Assembly (NCBI RefSeq): GCF_900115225.1
Contig: NZ_FOVR01000006.1
Coordinates: 1-64,000, forward strand
Source of the DNA: Cohaesibacter marisflavi
GTDB lineage: Bacteria; Pseudomonadota; Alphaproteobacteria; Rhizobiales; Cohaesibacteraceae
DNA: 64,000 bases
Reading direction: 5' to 3'
Shown: positions 45,477 to 53,373 of the stretch, one piece after another
How positions within the stretch are numbered: position 1 is the stretch's first letter
Layout of the letters: every line of letters starts with the position of its first letter
Program-made: the position numbers and the translations under genes
Notes under the pieces: model-generated
Databases searched by the model: none
Told to the model about the DNA's origin: nothing
What the model saw: only the letters and a program-made list of their open reading frames with translations

Positions 45477-46427
45477 ATGCCAAGAGGTCGACAAGCAAAA
45501 AGCCCGGTTCAAATTCCCTTTTCAGGATGGATAGACATACTGTTCAGGGTTAAGAATAAGCTGATCGAAGACCGCATAAGCCTCGTCTCAGCTGGCGTTG
45601 CCTTCTACACATTGCTTGCAGTCTTTCCTGCGATAACAGCCCTCATGGCAATCGCGGGCCTCGTGGTCGAGCCCGTAGAAGTCGCCCGCAAGCTCCAATT
45701 GATCACAAATTTCGTTCCCCAAGACGCAGCCGCCATTATCCTCAATCAGGCGAAATCTGTAGCAGGCTCACAAGAGCGAGGCTTGGGTGTGGCGCTGGTT
45801 CTGGGATTGAGTTTGTCGCTCTACTCCGCTTCGCGCAGCATGGCCAGTCTGGTTCAGGGATTGAACGTTGTTTATGACGAGAAGGAAAAACGCGGATTTT
45901 TCAAACTGCTCCTGATCACGCTGGCCTTGACCCTCATTATGGTTGTTGGATTTGTTTTCGCTGTGGCAGCAGCTATTGCGTTGCCGACCATCTTTAACAT
46001 TCTCGCGATCCCGGGCTGGATACAAGGGATCTTTTCTACCGCGAGTTGGTTCCTGATGGCCCTGCTGGTCGTCACCGGTTTATCGATTGTCTACAGGTTT
46101 GGCCCATCGCGCAAAGAGGCCAAATGGCAATGGCTGACAACGGGAGCAATGACCGCTTGCGCGCTTTGGCTGATCGGGTCAATCGGCTTCTCGATCTATG
46201 TTTCCAACTTCGCCAGCTACAATGAAACATTCGGCAGTATGGCTGGAGCAATCATCCTGCTGATGTGGTTATGGATGTCGAGCTTCATCATCTTGATGGG
46301 AGCGGAGTTGAACGCCGAGATCGAGGCGCAAACCAAAATAGACTCCACCATCGGCCCCGCAAAACCAATGGGCTCACGCGGGGCGACCAAGGCTGACATT
46401 CTGGGAGAATCCATCAAAGATGGCTAA
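45477..46427 (+). CDS. YihY/virulence factor BrkB family membrane protein
   Basis: 316 residues, six hydrophobic segments. Family blocks: VKNKLIEDRISLVSAGVAFY, LLAVFPAITALMAI, SRSMASLVQGLNVVYDEKEK and MAGAIILLMWLWMSSFIILM followed by GAELNAEIE. An inner-membrane protein of unsettled function (UPF0761); not a nuclease despite older RNase BN labels. Start ATG follows GAGGAAATAGCAAGAA. First gene of a stress/envelope cluster. Confidence 0.87.
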   Translation: MPRGRQAKSPVQIPFSGWIDILFRVKNKLIEDRISLVSAGVAFYTLLAVFPAITALMAIAGLVVEPVEVARKLQLITNFVPQDAAAIILNQAKSVAGSQERGLGVALVLGLSLSLYSASRSMASLVQGLNVVYDEKEKRGFFKLLLITLALTLIMVVGFVFAVAAAIALPTIFNILAIPGWIQGIFSTASWFLMALLVVTGLSIVYRFGPSRKEAKWQWLTTGAMTACALWLIGSIGFSIYVSNFASYNETFGSMAGAIILLMWLWMSSFIILMGAELNAEIEAQTKIDSTIGPAKPMGSRGATKADILGESIKDG

Positions 46428-46712
46428 ACTACCAATAAAGCTCCCTCCTGTTTGGCTATGCAGATAATTAAGGCGGCATAGGCCAGACTGTGTCTTAGGT
46501 CTTCTCGACTTGTCCCCTCGCGCGGGCACCCCGATTTTTCAGTTGGTTACAGTCCCGGACGGACGCTCCGCAAGGGGACAGAAAGCCCAAATGCCTTGTC
46601 GCTACACCCTGCGCAATGGCTTGAATTTCCTCCGTCAGACTATGTTCTACTTCATTGAAAGCGCCATATTTGAAAGCGCGGATGCGCATTGGGAAAGAAT
46701 GATCTTTATATA
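46428..46712. other. Unassigned, partly structured intergenic stretch
   Basis: About 285 bp between the BrkB gene and a terminator. TGTCCCCT (46511-46518) pairs with AGGGGACA (46573-46580) around 54 nt that contain further short complementary runs, so a structured RNA or an eroded element is possible. Short frames on both strands have no ribosome sites or family resemblance. Confidence 0.4.
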
Positions 46713-46748
46713 AAAATACCTCTCGCCGGATTTGACGAGAGGCATTTT
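46713..46748. terminator. Bidirectional terminator
   Basis: AAAATACCTCTCG pairs with CGAGAGGCATTTT around a 10-nt loop, with A-run and T-run flanks. It lies 49 bp after the PRC-barrel gene stop (minus strand) and can also stop plus-strand read-through. Confidence 0.8.
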
Positions 46749-46796
46749 TAAAATTCAGAAATGGCCAGCCTGTCAGGCTCTCTTGGTCCGCAAACC

Positions 46797-47735
46797 TTAA
46801 GAGCCACTATATTCAGGCTGATTTTCCAATTCTTCCTGCGTTGCGTCGATGTAAACACGCACGTCAGCGCCAGAATCGGTTCGGAGGATTTCCAATTCAT
46901 CCATGGGCACGGCGATACGGCGTTCGCCAATCCCCAGGAAACCACCGATGTCAAGAACGGCCTTCTCGATCTCACCGGTTTCGTTGACCAGAAGCTTGTC
47001 AATTTCGCCGATATCTTCATCCTTTACACTATAAAGACGGGCTCCGGTCAGATCATCGGCAGTGAGTTCCGAAATCTCAACGACATTCCAGCCATCACGC
47101 TCAATGTTTGGAGCCCCAAACGTCTCGCGCTGGATCTCGTTCATCGTCTTGACCATGCTATCTTTTGCTTCGCTCGTTGTCTGAGCCATGTTGTCTTTGG
47201 CATCTTTCATGGTCTTTGAGACATCTTCAACGGTATCATCAGCATAGCTTTTGATCTTGGCGCCAGCAGCATCCATCCTGTCTTCTGCATTTTCCATCAT
47301 GCGCTCAAAATTCGGAGCGTCGGTCAAAACCTGTTTATTTGCATCGACAACCAGGAAGAAGTCGCCCTCATCGCCTGTTTCATTGACCATCTTGATGCTG
47401 CCCATATCAACAGACACGTCTTTCTCGCCAACACCCAAGAAGCCACCAACTCCGAGAATAACGGCTTTCACGCTGCCATCACGATTGAGAATGATATCAT
47501 TGACTTCACCGATATCATCCCATTCTGTTTCAGCACCAGCATCGACGGTCGCATTCTCATCAAACGTGTCATAGTCCTTCTGGGCGGAGTAAACGCGCAT
47601 TCCGATGAAGTCAGAAGCGTAAATGTCCATGACGCCAGGCTCATCATAGGTCTTGAACGAAGACATGTGATCGTCAGCCATAGCAGCCGTGGAAAGAAGA
47701 AGTGTCATGGCAGTGGTTGCAAGAATGCGTTTCAT
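46797..47735 (-). CDS. Secreted protein with two PRC-barrel domains
   Basis: 312 residues; signal peptide to about residue 21 (RILATTAMTLLLSTAAMADD), so exported. First PRC-barrel about residues 40-135 (FIGMRVYSAQKDYD, IGEVNDIILNRDGSVKAVIL, GVGGFLGVGEKDVSV); a charged Ala/Lys/Asp helix at about 145-200 rich in KDAKDNMAQ-like turns; second PRC-barrel about 220-305 (LTGARLYSVKDEDIGEIDKL, DIGGFLGIGERRIAVPMDEL). Domains of this sort are common in general-stress proteins of alphaproteobacteria. An EcfG-type promoter lies upstream at 47813-47837; start ATG has AGGAGCTTGCC ahead. Function unknown. Confidence 0.85.
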   Translation of the reverse strand: MKRILATTAMTLLLSTAAMADDHMSSFKTYDEPGVMDIYASDFIGMRVYSAQKDYDTFDENATVDAGAETEWDDIGEVNDIILNRDGSVKAVILGVGGFLGVGEKDVSVDMGSIKMVNETGDEGDFFLVVDANKQVLTDAPNFERMMENAEDRMDAAGAKIKSYADDTVEDVSKTMKDAKDNMAQTTSEAKDSMVKTMNEIQRETFGAPNIERDGWNVVEISELTADDLTGARLYSVKDEDIGEIDKLLVNETGEIEKAVLDIGGFLGIGERRIAVPMDELEILRTDSGADVRVYIDATQEELENQPEYSGS

Positions 47736-48294
47736 TTGGCAAGCTCCTAATGTTGCAAGATTAGATTGCGAACTGCACGCGACCTTCGAACCTCACGTGC
47801 CGTTGTCTAGTCAACGTAGCCAAGGTGAATGGGTTCCAGAATTCTTGTGGGAAAGATGGGATCCATTCGCCCACACTTTGCGAATAATCAATGTTTTCAA
47901 TGCGATAAAGCCTACCGAAAGACAACAGTTCGCACGTAGAATTTCTCACCGACTAGAAATATTCCAATCCCCTTCATACCGATACCAGCACGCAACCGAG
48001 ACCACAGAACCGCTTGATCCTAGTGATATCGACAGACATAGCTTCCCTGCCTAGATCCGCTCCCAACCTGCTGATCACAAGCTTTTGAAGGCAGTCGATT
48101 TTGCAACCACAATGAAGGCGGGTCTCTGTTCTTCCAAGAAGACTTGGCAAATATGCTTGAGCGTCCTTGCAACAAGCACGGAAAACACCGACTTGAGTTT
48201 CCAAAGAGACAATAAGCCCTTCAAAAAGGGGGAACATCACAAGACATGGAGCATTGGATATAGAGACGCACCACTTAAATGACGGAGCAAGCAG
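47736..48294. other. Intergenic region between PRC-barrel and ExoD genes
   Basis: About 560 bp. The left part holds the PRC-barrel leader and its EcfG-type promoter. An imperfect inverted repeat (GAATGGGTTCC at 47827, GGATCCATTC at 47860) overlaps the -35 side. The right part up to ExoD has no supported gene or promoter match. Confidence 0.5.
47813..47837 (-). promoter_or_regulatory. EcfG-type general stress promoter of the PRC-barrel gene
   Basis: On the minus strand GGAAC (47837-47833), a 16-nt spacer and CGTT (47816-47813) match the alphaproteobacterial EcfG consensus exactly, placing transcription start about 70 nt before the ATG at 47735. Confidence 0.75.
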
Positions 48295-48870
48295 GTGAGT
48301 GAGAACGCTCTGATATCTGAAATACTCGACACCATAGAGGAAAAGGCTGACGGCAAAGCAAAATTCACCATCGGCGATCTCCTTGATGCCTTCGGTCGAC
48401 GCGCCCACGGCCCTGTCATTTCTGTTGTGGGGTTGGTGTCTGCATCGCCCATTGGTGCCATCCCGGGTGCAAGCATATTTCTGGGCCTTATATGCCTGAT
48501 ATTGGCCGGGCAATATGCGCTTAAAGACTCTCCCCCTTCCCTACCAAACCTCATACAGGTGGGCGGCGTTGACGGCAAACGCCTTGCGTCAGCCATTGAG
48601 AAAGTCAGGCCTTATGCCGGAAAATTGAGCTTTCTTTTTTCAGAACGACTGACTTTCATGACCCGATCACCATGGGCCATTTTGACAGCGATCCTGATCG
48701 CGGCTTTTGCGTTGAGCATGGTCCCTTTGGCACTGGTGCCCGGCGGAGTGTTTGTCCCATCCGTCGCACTTGCGTTCATCGGTTTTGCGGTCACGGCTCG
48801 TGATGGCCTTATGCTGATTATAGCAAGTGCCATCGGCGCTGTTGCGAGCGCAATGCTCTGGGCCGCCTAG
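48295..48870 (+). CDS. ExoD-family exopolysaccharide synthesis protein
   Basis: 191 residues with three to four hydrophobic segments. Family blocks: IGDLLDAFGRRAHGPVISVV, SPIGAIPGASIFLGLICLIL and RPYAGKLSFLFSERLTFM. ExoD proteins of rhizobia affect exopolysaccharide production and alkali tolerance; the biochemical role is unknown. Start is a GTG at 48295 behind CGGAGCAAGCAG, which gives the family N-terminus; no in-frame ATG is near. Confidence 0.85.
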   Translation: MSENALISEILDTIEEKADGKAKFTIGDLLDAFGRRAHGPVISVVGLVSASPIGAIPGASIFLGLICLILAGQYALKDSPPSLPNLIQVGGVDGKRLASAIEKVRPYAGKLSFLFSERLTFMTRSPWAILTAILIAAFALSMVPLALVPGGVFVPSVALAFIGFAVTARDGLMLIIASAIGAVASAMLWAA

Positions 48871-48983
48871 TGAAGAGACCTACGGCACAAATATAGCAGT
48901 TTGCTTTATCTGGATGAAAGAAGCTGCGCGGTGCCAGCGCATGCCCACCCGTAACTTTGCGCGAAAAGGCAAGGAACCTTGTT

Positions 48984-49009
48984 GGAACCAATCACGCTCC
49001 TGTTTCGTT
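48984..49009 (+). promoter_or_regulatory. EcfG-type general stress promoter
   Basis: GGAAC (48984-48988), 17-nt spacer, CGTT (49006-49009). The predicted transcript starts near 49016 and first meets the small frame at 49039, then the PAP2 gene at 49214 and DUF1206 at 50023. Confidence 0.72.
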
Positions 49010-49038
49010 TGATCTAGCGGATACAAAAGGAGATCAAC

Positions 49039-49125
49039 ATGCCGAACAACGATAAAAAGTCAGCAGCAAAGCACAGCACCAGACGAGACTTGGGCAAAGG
49101 CAATATATCCTCAGGCCGACTTTAA
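49039..49125 (+). CDS. Small ORF with strong ribosome site under an EcfG promoter
   Basis: 28 codons (MPNNDKKSAAKHSTRRDLGK...), preceded by AAAGGAGATCAAC, one of the better ribosome sites in this region, and 30 bp after the EcfG -10 element. Basic, hydrophilic product of no family known to me. A +1 frame overlapping its second half reads APDETWAKAIYPQADFKEIL before a stop at 49153, so a longer ancestral gene broken by a frameshift is possible. Expression is inferred from signals only. Confidence 0.4.
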   Translation: MPNNDKKSAAKHSTRRDLGKGNISSGRL

Positions 49126-49213
49126 AGAAATCTTGCCGACATAACTCCAACTCCAAGCCTCCAAAGGCCGGGGCAGTCAATTTCATTCCCGAAAAAATTG
49201 ATGGTTCAACTAT

Positions 49214-49954
49214 ATGCAAAATCCTGACCCAGCTTCTGAAATGCCTTCGCGTCCCCTCTCTGGTTCACGGACAGAGGGCGACGTTGAGAATGACACTTTC
49301 AAGATGACCGACACTTTTGTCTGGAGTGTGATGATCATCGGGTTACTCGGATTTGCTGCAATTGCCTATCTTGTATCAACGGACGCAACAACGGCGTTTG
49401 ATCTCTCGGTGATGTCCCATTTCATCGAACGAGGGGAAACAGTCAGTCCGTTAGGCCCCCCATGGGTTGAAGAAATATTCCTCGAACTCACGGCATTGGG
49501 CGGTGGCACAGTTTTGACGCTGGTGGCGTTGCTGGTACTGACCGGCCTCTTCATCACGCGCCAAAGGGGCGCTGGGTTGACCCTTATGGCGACACTTGTC
49601 AGTGGAACAATTATCCCCTACGGCCTCAAATTCCTGTTTGATCGCCCCCGACCGGATTTAGTAGCCCATCTGGATCGCACATTTACCGCCAGCTTTCCCA
49701 GCGCACATGCGACGGTATCGATGATTTACTGGATCAGCATCGCGACAATCATTGCCCGTTTCATTGATCACGCCATCCTTCGTCGTTTTATCTATTACAG
49801 CACTTTTTCCCTTGTAATTTTGATTGGCCTTAGTCGCATATATCTCGGTGTCCATTGGCCATCGGATGTGGTCGCAGGGTGGCTCCTTGGTCTTGCGTGG
49901 GCAGCATTCTGCTGGCTGTTGGCCAATCGATTTGCAATCGACAAAACCGCTTAG
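49214..49954 (+). CDS. PAP2-family membrane phosphatase
   Basis: 246 residues, about six hydrophobic segments. The three acid-phosphatase motifs are present: KFLFDRPRP (KX6RP), SFPSAHA (PSGH-type) and SRIYLGVHWPSDVVAG (SRX5HX3D). Predicted to dephosphorylate lipid phosphates such as phosphatidic acid or undecaprenyl pyrophosphate at the membrane. Its hydrophilic N-terminal 30 residues are cytoplasmic. Followed 68 bp later by the DUF1206 gene and probably driven by the EcfG promoter at 48984. Confidence 0.87.
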   Translation: MQNPDPASEMPSRPLSGSRTEGDVENDTFKMTDTFVWSVMIIGLLGFAAIAYLVSTDATTAFDLSVMSHFIERGETVSPLGPPWVEEIFLELTALGGGTVLTLVALLVLTGLFITRQRGAGLTLMATLVSGTIIPYGLKFLFDRPRPDLVAHLDRTFTASFPSAHATVSMIYWISIATIIARFIDHAILRRFIYYSTFSLVILIGLSRIYLGVHWPSDVVAGWLLGLAWAAFCWLLANRFAIDKTA

Positions 49955-50022
49955 AGTCATCGCAGCATCTGCTCCATGATGAAGCCGGGAAAAATTCCCC
50001 CGAACAGGAAAATATCAACGCT

Positions 50023-50841
50023 ATGCAAAGCAACTCACAGACCTGGATCATATATCTGGCGCGAGCTGGCTATTTGTCACGCGGCGTCGTCTATCTGATC
50101 GTGGGAGGATTTGCGATTTTTGCCGCGTGGGGAGCGGCTCAAAGCAAAGGCCCCAAAGGTGCGGTTCTCAAGATTCTACAGCAGCCCCTCGGAGAGACAC
50201 TTGTCCTTATCCTGATCGTGGGGCTGGTCGGATATATTATGTGGCGATTGGTGCAATCGCTTCTGGATACCGACAATCATGGCTGGGCAGCCAAAGGCCT
50301 GGCGATACGGCTTGGTTTGCTTTCCAGTGCCTTCACCTATTCAGGGTTGGCCCTTTATGCGGCCTCACTTACAGGAGCATTTGCCTCCGAGAGTGAGAAC
50401 GAAGCCGGTGGGCTGGCACAGCAGATGGGTCAGGTGATCGGCCAGAAATATGTCGCACTCGCCCTTGGCTGTGTTTTCATCGGAATTGCTCTTGCCCATT
50501 GGTGGAAAGCGCTCTCCCGGAAATATGCAGATCATTTTCAGGCCAACACGCAAATAATGGCGATTATTCACCCGGTCTCGATGGTGGGGCTCACCGCGCG
50601 TGGCATCGTATTTGCCGTCATTGCGACCATTATGATCTTACGATTTTTGGGTGTCGAAAGCGGTGATGGCGCGCCTCCAGATGTGAAAGACGCTTTGACA
50701 TATGTTCAATATCTGCCCTTTGGTGTTTGGTTCTTAACTGCCCTTGGCCTCGGCGTCATCCTCTTTGCCGGATATTCTTTCGCGGAAGCAATCTGGAGGA
50801 AAATCAACTTGGAAGATGCCTCTATTTCAGACCAGTTCTGA
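50023..50841 (+). CDS. DUF1206 family membrane protein
   Basis: 272 residues with six hydrophobic segments arranged as three similar pairs, each including an arginine-glycine turn: ARAGYLSRGVVYLIVGGFAI, RLGLLSSAFTYSGLALYAAS, and HPVSMVGLTARGIVFAVIAT. This threefold repeat is the DUF1206 pattern; function unknown. The frame is open back into the PAP2 gene; ATG at 50023 starts just before the first membrane pair. Probably co-transcribed with PAP2. Confidence 0.85.
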   Translation: MQSNSQTWIIYLARAGYLSRGVVYLIVGGFAIFAAWGAAQSKGPKGAVLKILQQPLGETLVLILIVGLVGYIMWRLVQSLLDTDNHGWAAKGLAIRLGLLSSAFTYSGLALYAASLTGAFASESENEAGGLAQQMGQVIGQKYVALALGCVFIGIALAHWWKALSRKYADHFQANTQIMAIIHPVSMVGLTARGIVFAVIATIMILRFLGVESGDGAPPDVKDALTYVQYLPFGVWFLTALGLGVILFAGYSFAEAIWRKINLEDASISDQF

Positions 50842-50857
50842 CTTATTCAGGCGCGCC

Positions 50858-51253
50858 TTATTGCTGGGCGGATGAATCAGGCGGCACCGATGAGGCTCGC
50901 ATCACCATAGTGATCGCTTTGACTAAGTCATGGACTTGATAAGGCTTGCCAAGGACAGGAACTGTCTCAAAGCCTGGAACCCCCATCAAAAACGTGTCAC
51001 AAGAGGTCGTGAAAACGAGTGGGATTTTTGAGACTTGGATCGCACGCAAAAAATCATCGGGCAGGTCCTGCACCGGCCCCGTATCACAAATAATGCACGC
51101 AAATGCTCCCTCGCCTAAAAGAACAGCATCAAGATCATTTGATGAAACTATACGACACCGCCCACCGAAGAACCGCTCAACGTGATACTGCAACTCCAAG
51201 GCAACAACATACCATGATTCAACGATCAGAAAATTTGGTTCTATAGTAGTCAT
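50858..51253 (-). CDS. Stand-alone degenerate receiver-domain protein
   Basis: 131 residues. Overall CheY-like order is visible: FLIVESWYVVALEL at the N-terminus (where active receivers have an acidic pair), CIICDTG with the phosphoacceptor Asp position, PLVFTTS with the conserved Thr, and VLGKPYQVHDLVKAI with the conserved Lys. The acidic pair is reduced to a single Glu, so Mg-dependent phosphorylation may be impaired. The ATG at 51253 is preferred to a longer frame. It is divergent from the Crp/Fnr gene and may be a modulator in the stress network. Confidence 0.65.
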   Translation of the reverse strand: MTTIEPNFLIVESWYVVALELQYHVERFFGGRCRIVSSNDLDAVLLGEGAFACIICDTGPVQDLPDDFLRAIQVSKIPLVFTTSCDTFLMGVPGFETVPVLGKPYQVHDLVKAITMVMRASSVPPDSSAQQ

Positions 51254-51339
51254 GATAAGCGCCTCAATAAATGAATGGCCGAATATGCTCCAAACCAGAA
51301 GGCACAGCATTTAAAAAAGACATGTCAAATCACGCTTTT

Positions 51340-51364
51340 GGAACTATTGTCCTTTTATTTCGTT
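51340..51364 (+). promoter_or_regulatory. EcfG-type general stress promoter of the Crp/Fnr gene
   Basis: GGAAC (51340-51344), 16-nt spacer, CGTT (51361-51364), 31 bp upstream of the ATG. Exact match to the EcfG consensus. Confidence 0.75.
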
Positions 51365-51395
51365 TTTCTTTGACAGATGAACGGCCGGTGATGAC

Positions 51396-52148
51396 ATGAA
51401 GAACCATAAAGCGCGTGCTGAACGTACAGATTGTGAAAAATGCCCTCTAAGGGAAATTAAGAAGTTTCGCGACTTCGGCCCTGACGAGTTGGAGTTTGTT
51501 TCCAACTTCAAGAAGGGGGAATTACACACCGACCCCGGTGCAACGATACTGGTGGAAGGGAGCAACAACCCGCATATATACACCGTACTGACCGGCTGGG
51601 GCTTTCGCTCAAAGCTTTTGGAAGATGGTCGTCGACAAATCCTGAATTATATTATGCCGGGAGATATGATCGGGTTACAAGGATCCATCATGGGAGAGAT
51701 GGAACACTCGGTAGAAGCGCTTTCCGCCATGACCCTTTGTGTGTTCGAACGCGAATACATGATGAAATTGTACGAAAAACACCCTGACCTTGGCTATGAC
51801 ATCACGTGGATTGCCGCAACAGAAGAACGCATTCTCGATGAGCATCTGGTTAGTGTAGGCCGCAGGACGGCGCTAGAACGCGCAGCGTATCTTTTGGCCT
51901 ATCTCCATCAAAAAGCGACCGCAGTTGGACTTGCGCAAGAAGAATGCTCAGATTTATCGATCACACAGCAACATATCGCGGACACATTGGGACTGTCGAT
52001 CGTTCACACAAACAAGACCCTGCGCAAATTGGCGCAAAAAGATCTTATTATATGGAAAGAACGTGGTTGTGAGGTCCTCAACGTTAAAGGTCTGTTGCAA
52101 GTTGCAGGATGGGAAGGGATGCCTGAAAAGTGCCGCCCACTCATATAG
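51396..52148 (+). CDS. Crp/Fnr-family transcriptional regulator
   Basis: 250 residues. N-terminal cysteine pair in DCEKCPLREIKKF, a cNMP-type beta-roll (residues about 45-130; GATILVEGSNNPHIYTVLTG, MPGDMIGLQGSI), a dimer helix, and a C-terminal winged helix with DLSITQQHIADTLGLSIVHT recognition region. There are too few cysteines to build an FNR-type 4Fe-4S cluster. Similar proteins in rhizobia act downstream of general stress or oxygen signals. The EcfG-type promoter 31 bp upstream suggests it extends the stress response. Confidence 0.88.
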   Translation: MKNHKARAERTDCEKCPLREIKKFRDFGPDELEFVSNFKKGELHTDPGATILVEGSNNPHIYTVLTGWGFRSKLLEDGRRQILNYIMPGDMIGLQGSIMGEMEHSVEALSAMTLCVFEREYMMKLYEKHPDLGYDITWIAATEERILDEHLVSVGRRTALERAAYLLAYLHQKATAVGLAQEECSDLSITQQHIADTLGLSIVHTNKTLRKLAQKDLIIWKERGCEVLNVKGLLQVAGWEGMPEKCRPLI

Positions 52149-52480
52149 CGACAGCTCACTGCTTGCAGCGTTAAGTGCCCTGCCCCAACGCATCCCCGCT
52201 TTTGGCGGCAATGAGCAGCAACTTTCATCAACTATACTGTCAGCTAGAGCCAGATTAGCAGAGGCCTCAAAGCACATCCTAAAAAGGGTCCGAACCGGAC
52301 TGCAGCGAAGAACGCCAGGACAGACACGCGCTTAACAAGCGCGACCAAAGGCAACATTTACCACTGAGCATCTGCATCAAGCCAATCGCCTATTCATGCC
52401 ATTCAAGCAACGAAAACTCTGAAGCCAGCAACTTTTGCGAAGAAACTGCTTTATATTCTTGATCTATAGAGAGGAAAGGA
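52149..52480. other. Intergenic region before tRNA-Val
   Basis: About 330 bp with no supported gene, repeat or regulatory motif; it holds the end of the Crp/Fnr transcript and the 3' flank of the tRNA gene. Confidence 0.5.
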
Positions 52481-52555
52481 TGGTGGGCGTAACTGGGATT
52501 GAACCAGTGACCCCTTCGATGTCAACGAAGTGCTCTCCCGCTGAGCTATACGCCC
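52481..52555 (-). tRNA. tRNA-Val (anticodon GAC)
   Basis: 75 nt on the minus strand including encoded CCA. The acceptor stem GGGCGTA pairs with TACGCCC; D arm TAGCTCAGCGGGAGAGCA; anticodon stem CTTCG/CGAAG enclosing TTGACAT (anticodon GAC); T arm has GGTTCAATCC. All cloverleaf stems are intact. Confidence 0.95.
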
Positions 52556-52723
52556 ATCCTTGGTTGGCTGTTGAGTTCAGCCTGTGCGGTGAGAAGGCTT
52601 CTACCGCCCTCAAAGAGGGATTGCAACCCCCTTTTACAATTCTGTCATCAATGGGCAATGAAGCTGTGAAAAACCATAAATATCAACAGCCCCAATTGGC
52701 GTATGATGCCCAGTAGCCCCTGT

Positions 52724-53083
52724 TCAGGCAGCCAGCATCTTGCTGACTTCATTCACCAGATCGCGCAGATGGAAAGGCTTGGAAAGCACCTTGGCGTCTT
52801 TTGGCGTGTTGCTGTCCGGGTTCAGTGCCACAGCGGCGAATCCGGTGATAAACATCACCTTCAGATCAGGATCAAGCTCCGTTGCGCGCCGTGCCAACTC
52901 AATGCCATCCATTTCCGGCATGACAATATCGGTGAGCAACAAGGTGAATGGCTCTTCGCGCAGTCGGTCATATGCGCTTTTCCCGTTATCAAACGAGACC
53001 ACTTCATATCCCGCATTCTGCAGCGCACGCGAAAGGAAGCGGCGCATGTCATTGTCGTCTTCAGCAAGCAAAATCTGCGACAT
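52724..53083 (-). CDS. cpdR: Single-domain response regulator CpdR
   Basis: 119 residues, receiver domain only. Asp9-Asp10 acidic pair (LLAEDDNDM), phosphoacceptor Asp52 (LLTDIVMPEMDG), Thr in MFITGF and Lys in VLSKPFHLRDLV. CpdR is a ClpXP adaptor controlled by the CckA-ChpT phosphorelay that times degradation of cell-cycle proteins at the pole. The family-specific ALNPDSNTPKDAKVLSKPFH region is present. ATG at 53083 has CTGGAGAAAAATAT upstream. It is divergent from the N-formylglutamate amidohydrolase gene, an arrangement I recall from rhizobia and Brucella. Confidence 0.92.
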   Translation of the reverse strand: MSQILLAEDDNDMRRFLSRALQNAGYEVVSFDNGKSAYDRLREEPFTLLLTDIVMPEMDGIELARRATELDPDLKVMFITGFAAVALNPDSNTPKDAKVLSKPFHLRDLVNEVSKMLAA

Positions 53084-53373
53084 GTTATATTTTTCTCCAG
53101 CCCGCAGCCGGGCATATTTTTGCAAATTCGTCTTAACCCGAATTCGGGATTTGGCAAGCTACAATTCAATAGGCTCGGGGTAAAAATCCCGTGAACCAAA
53201 AGAGATTTCAACCCGTTTCTCATTGATTCAGGCGAATTTCATCCCTTTTTCCTTGTAACAGACGCACTTAATCCCGATAATATTGAAATACACTTATCTG
53301 ACAAGAGATAAGATAGCCAAGCTTTAGACTTTTATCCCCTGACCGACTCTCAAAATGGCGCAAACCAGAAAGA

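Noticed and set aside
45477-46427. Ribonuclease BN annotation
   Set aside because: The protein is a six-segment YihY/BrkB membrane protein; the RNase BN label for this family is historical and unsupported.
52435-52716. 93-codon plus-strand frame containing a GIEPVTPS-like stretch
   Set aside because: It is the reverse complement of tRNA-Val plus flanks, a common false protein call.
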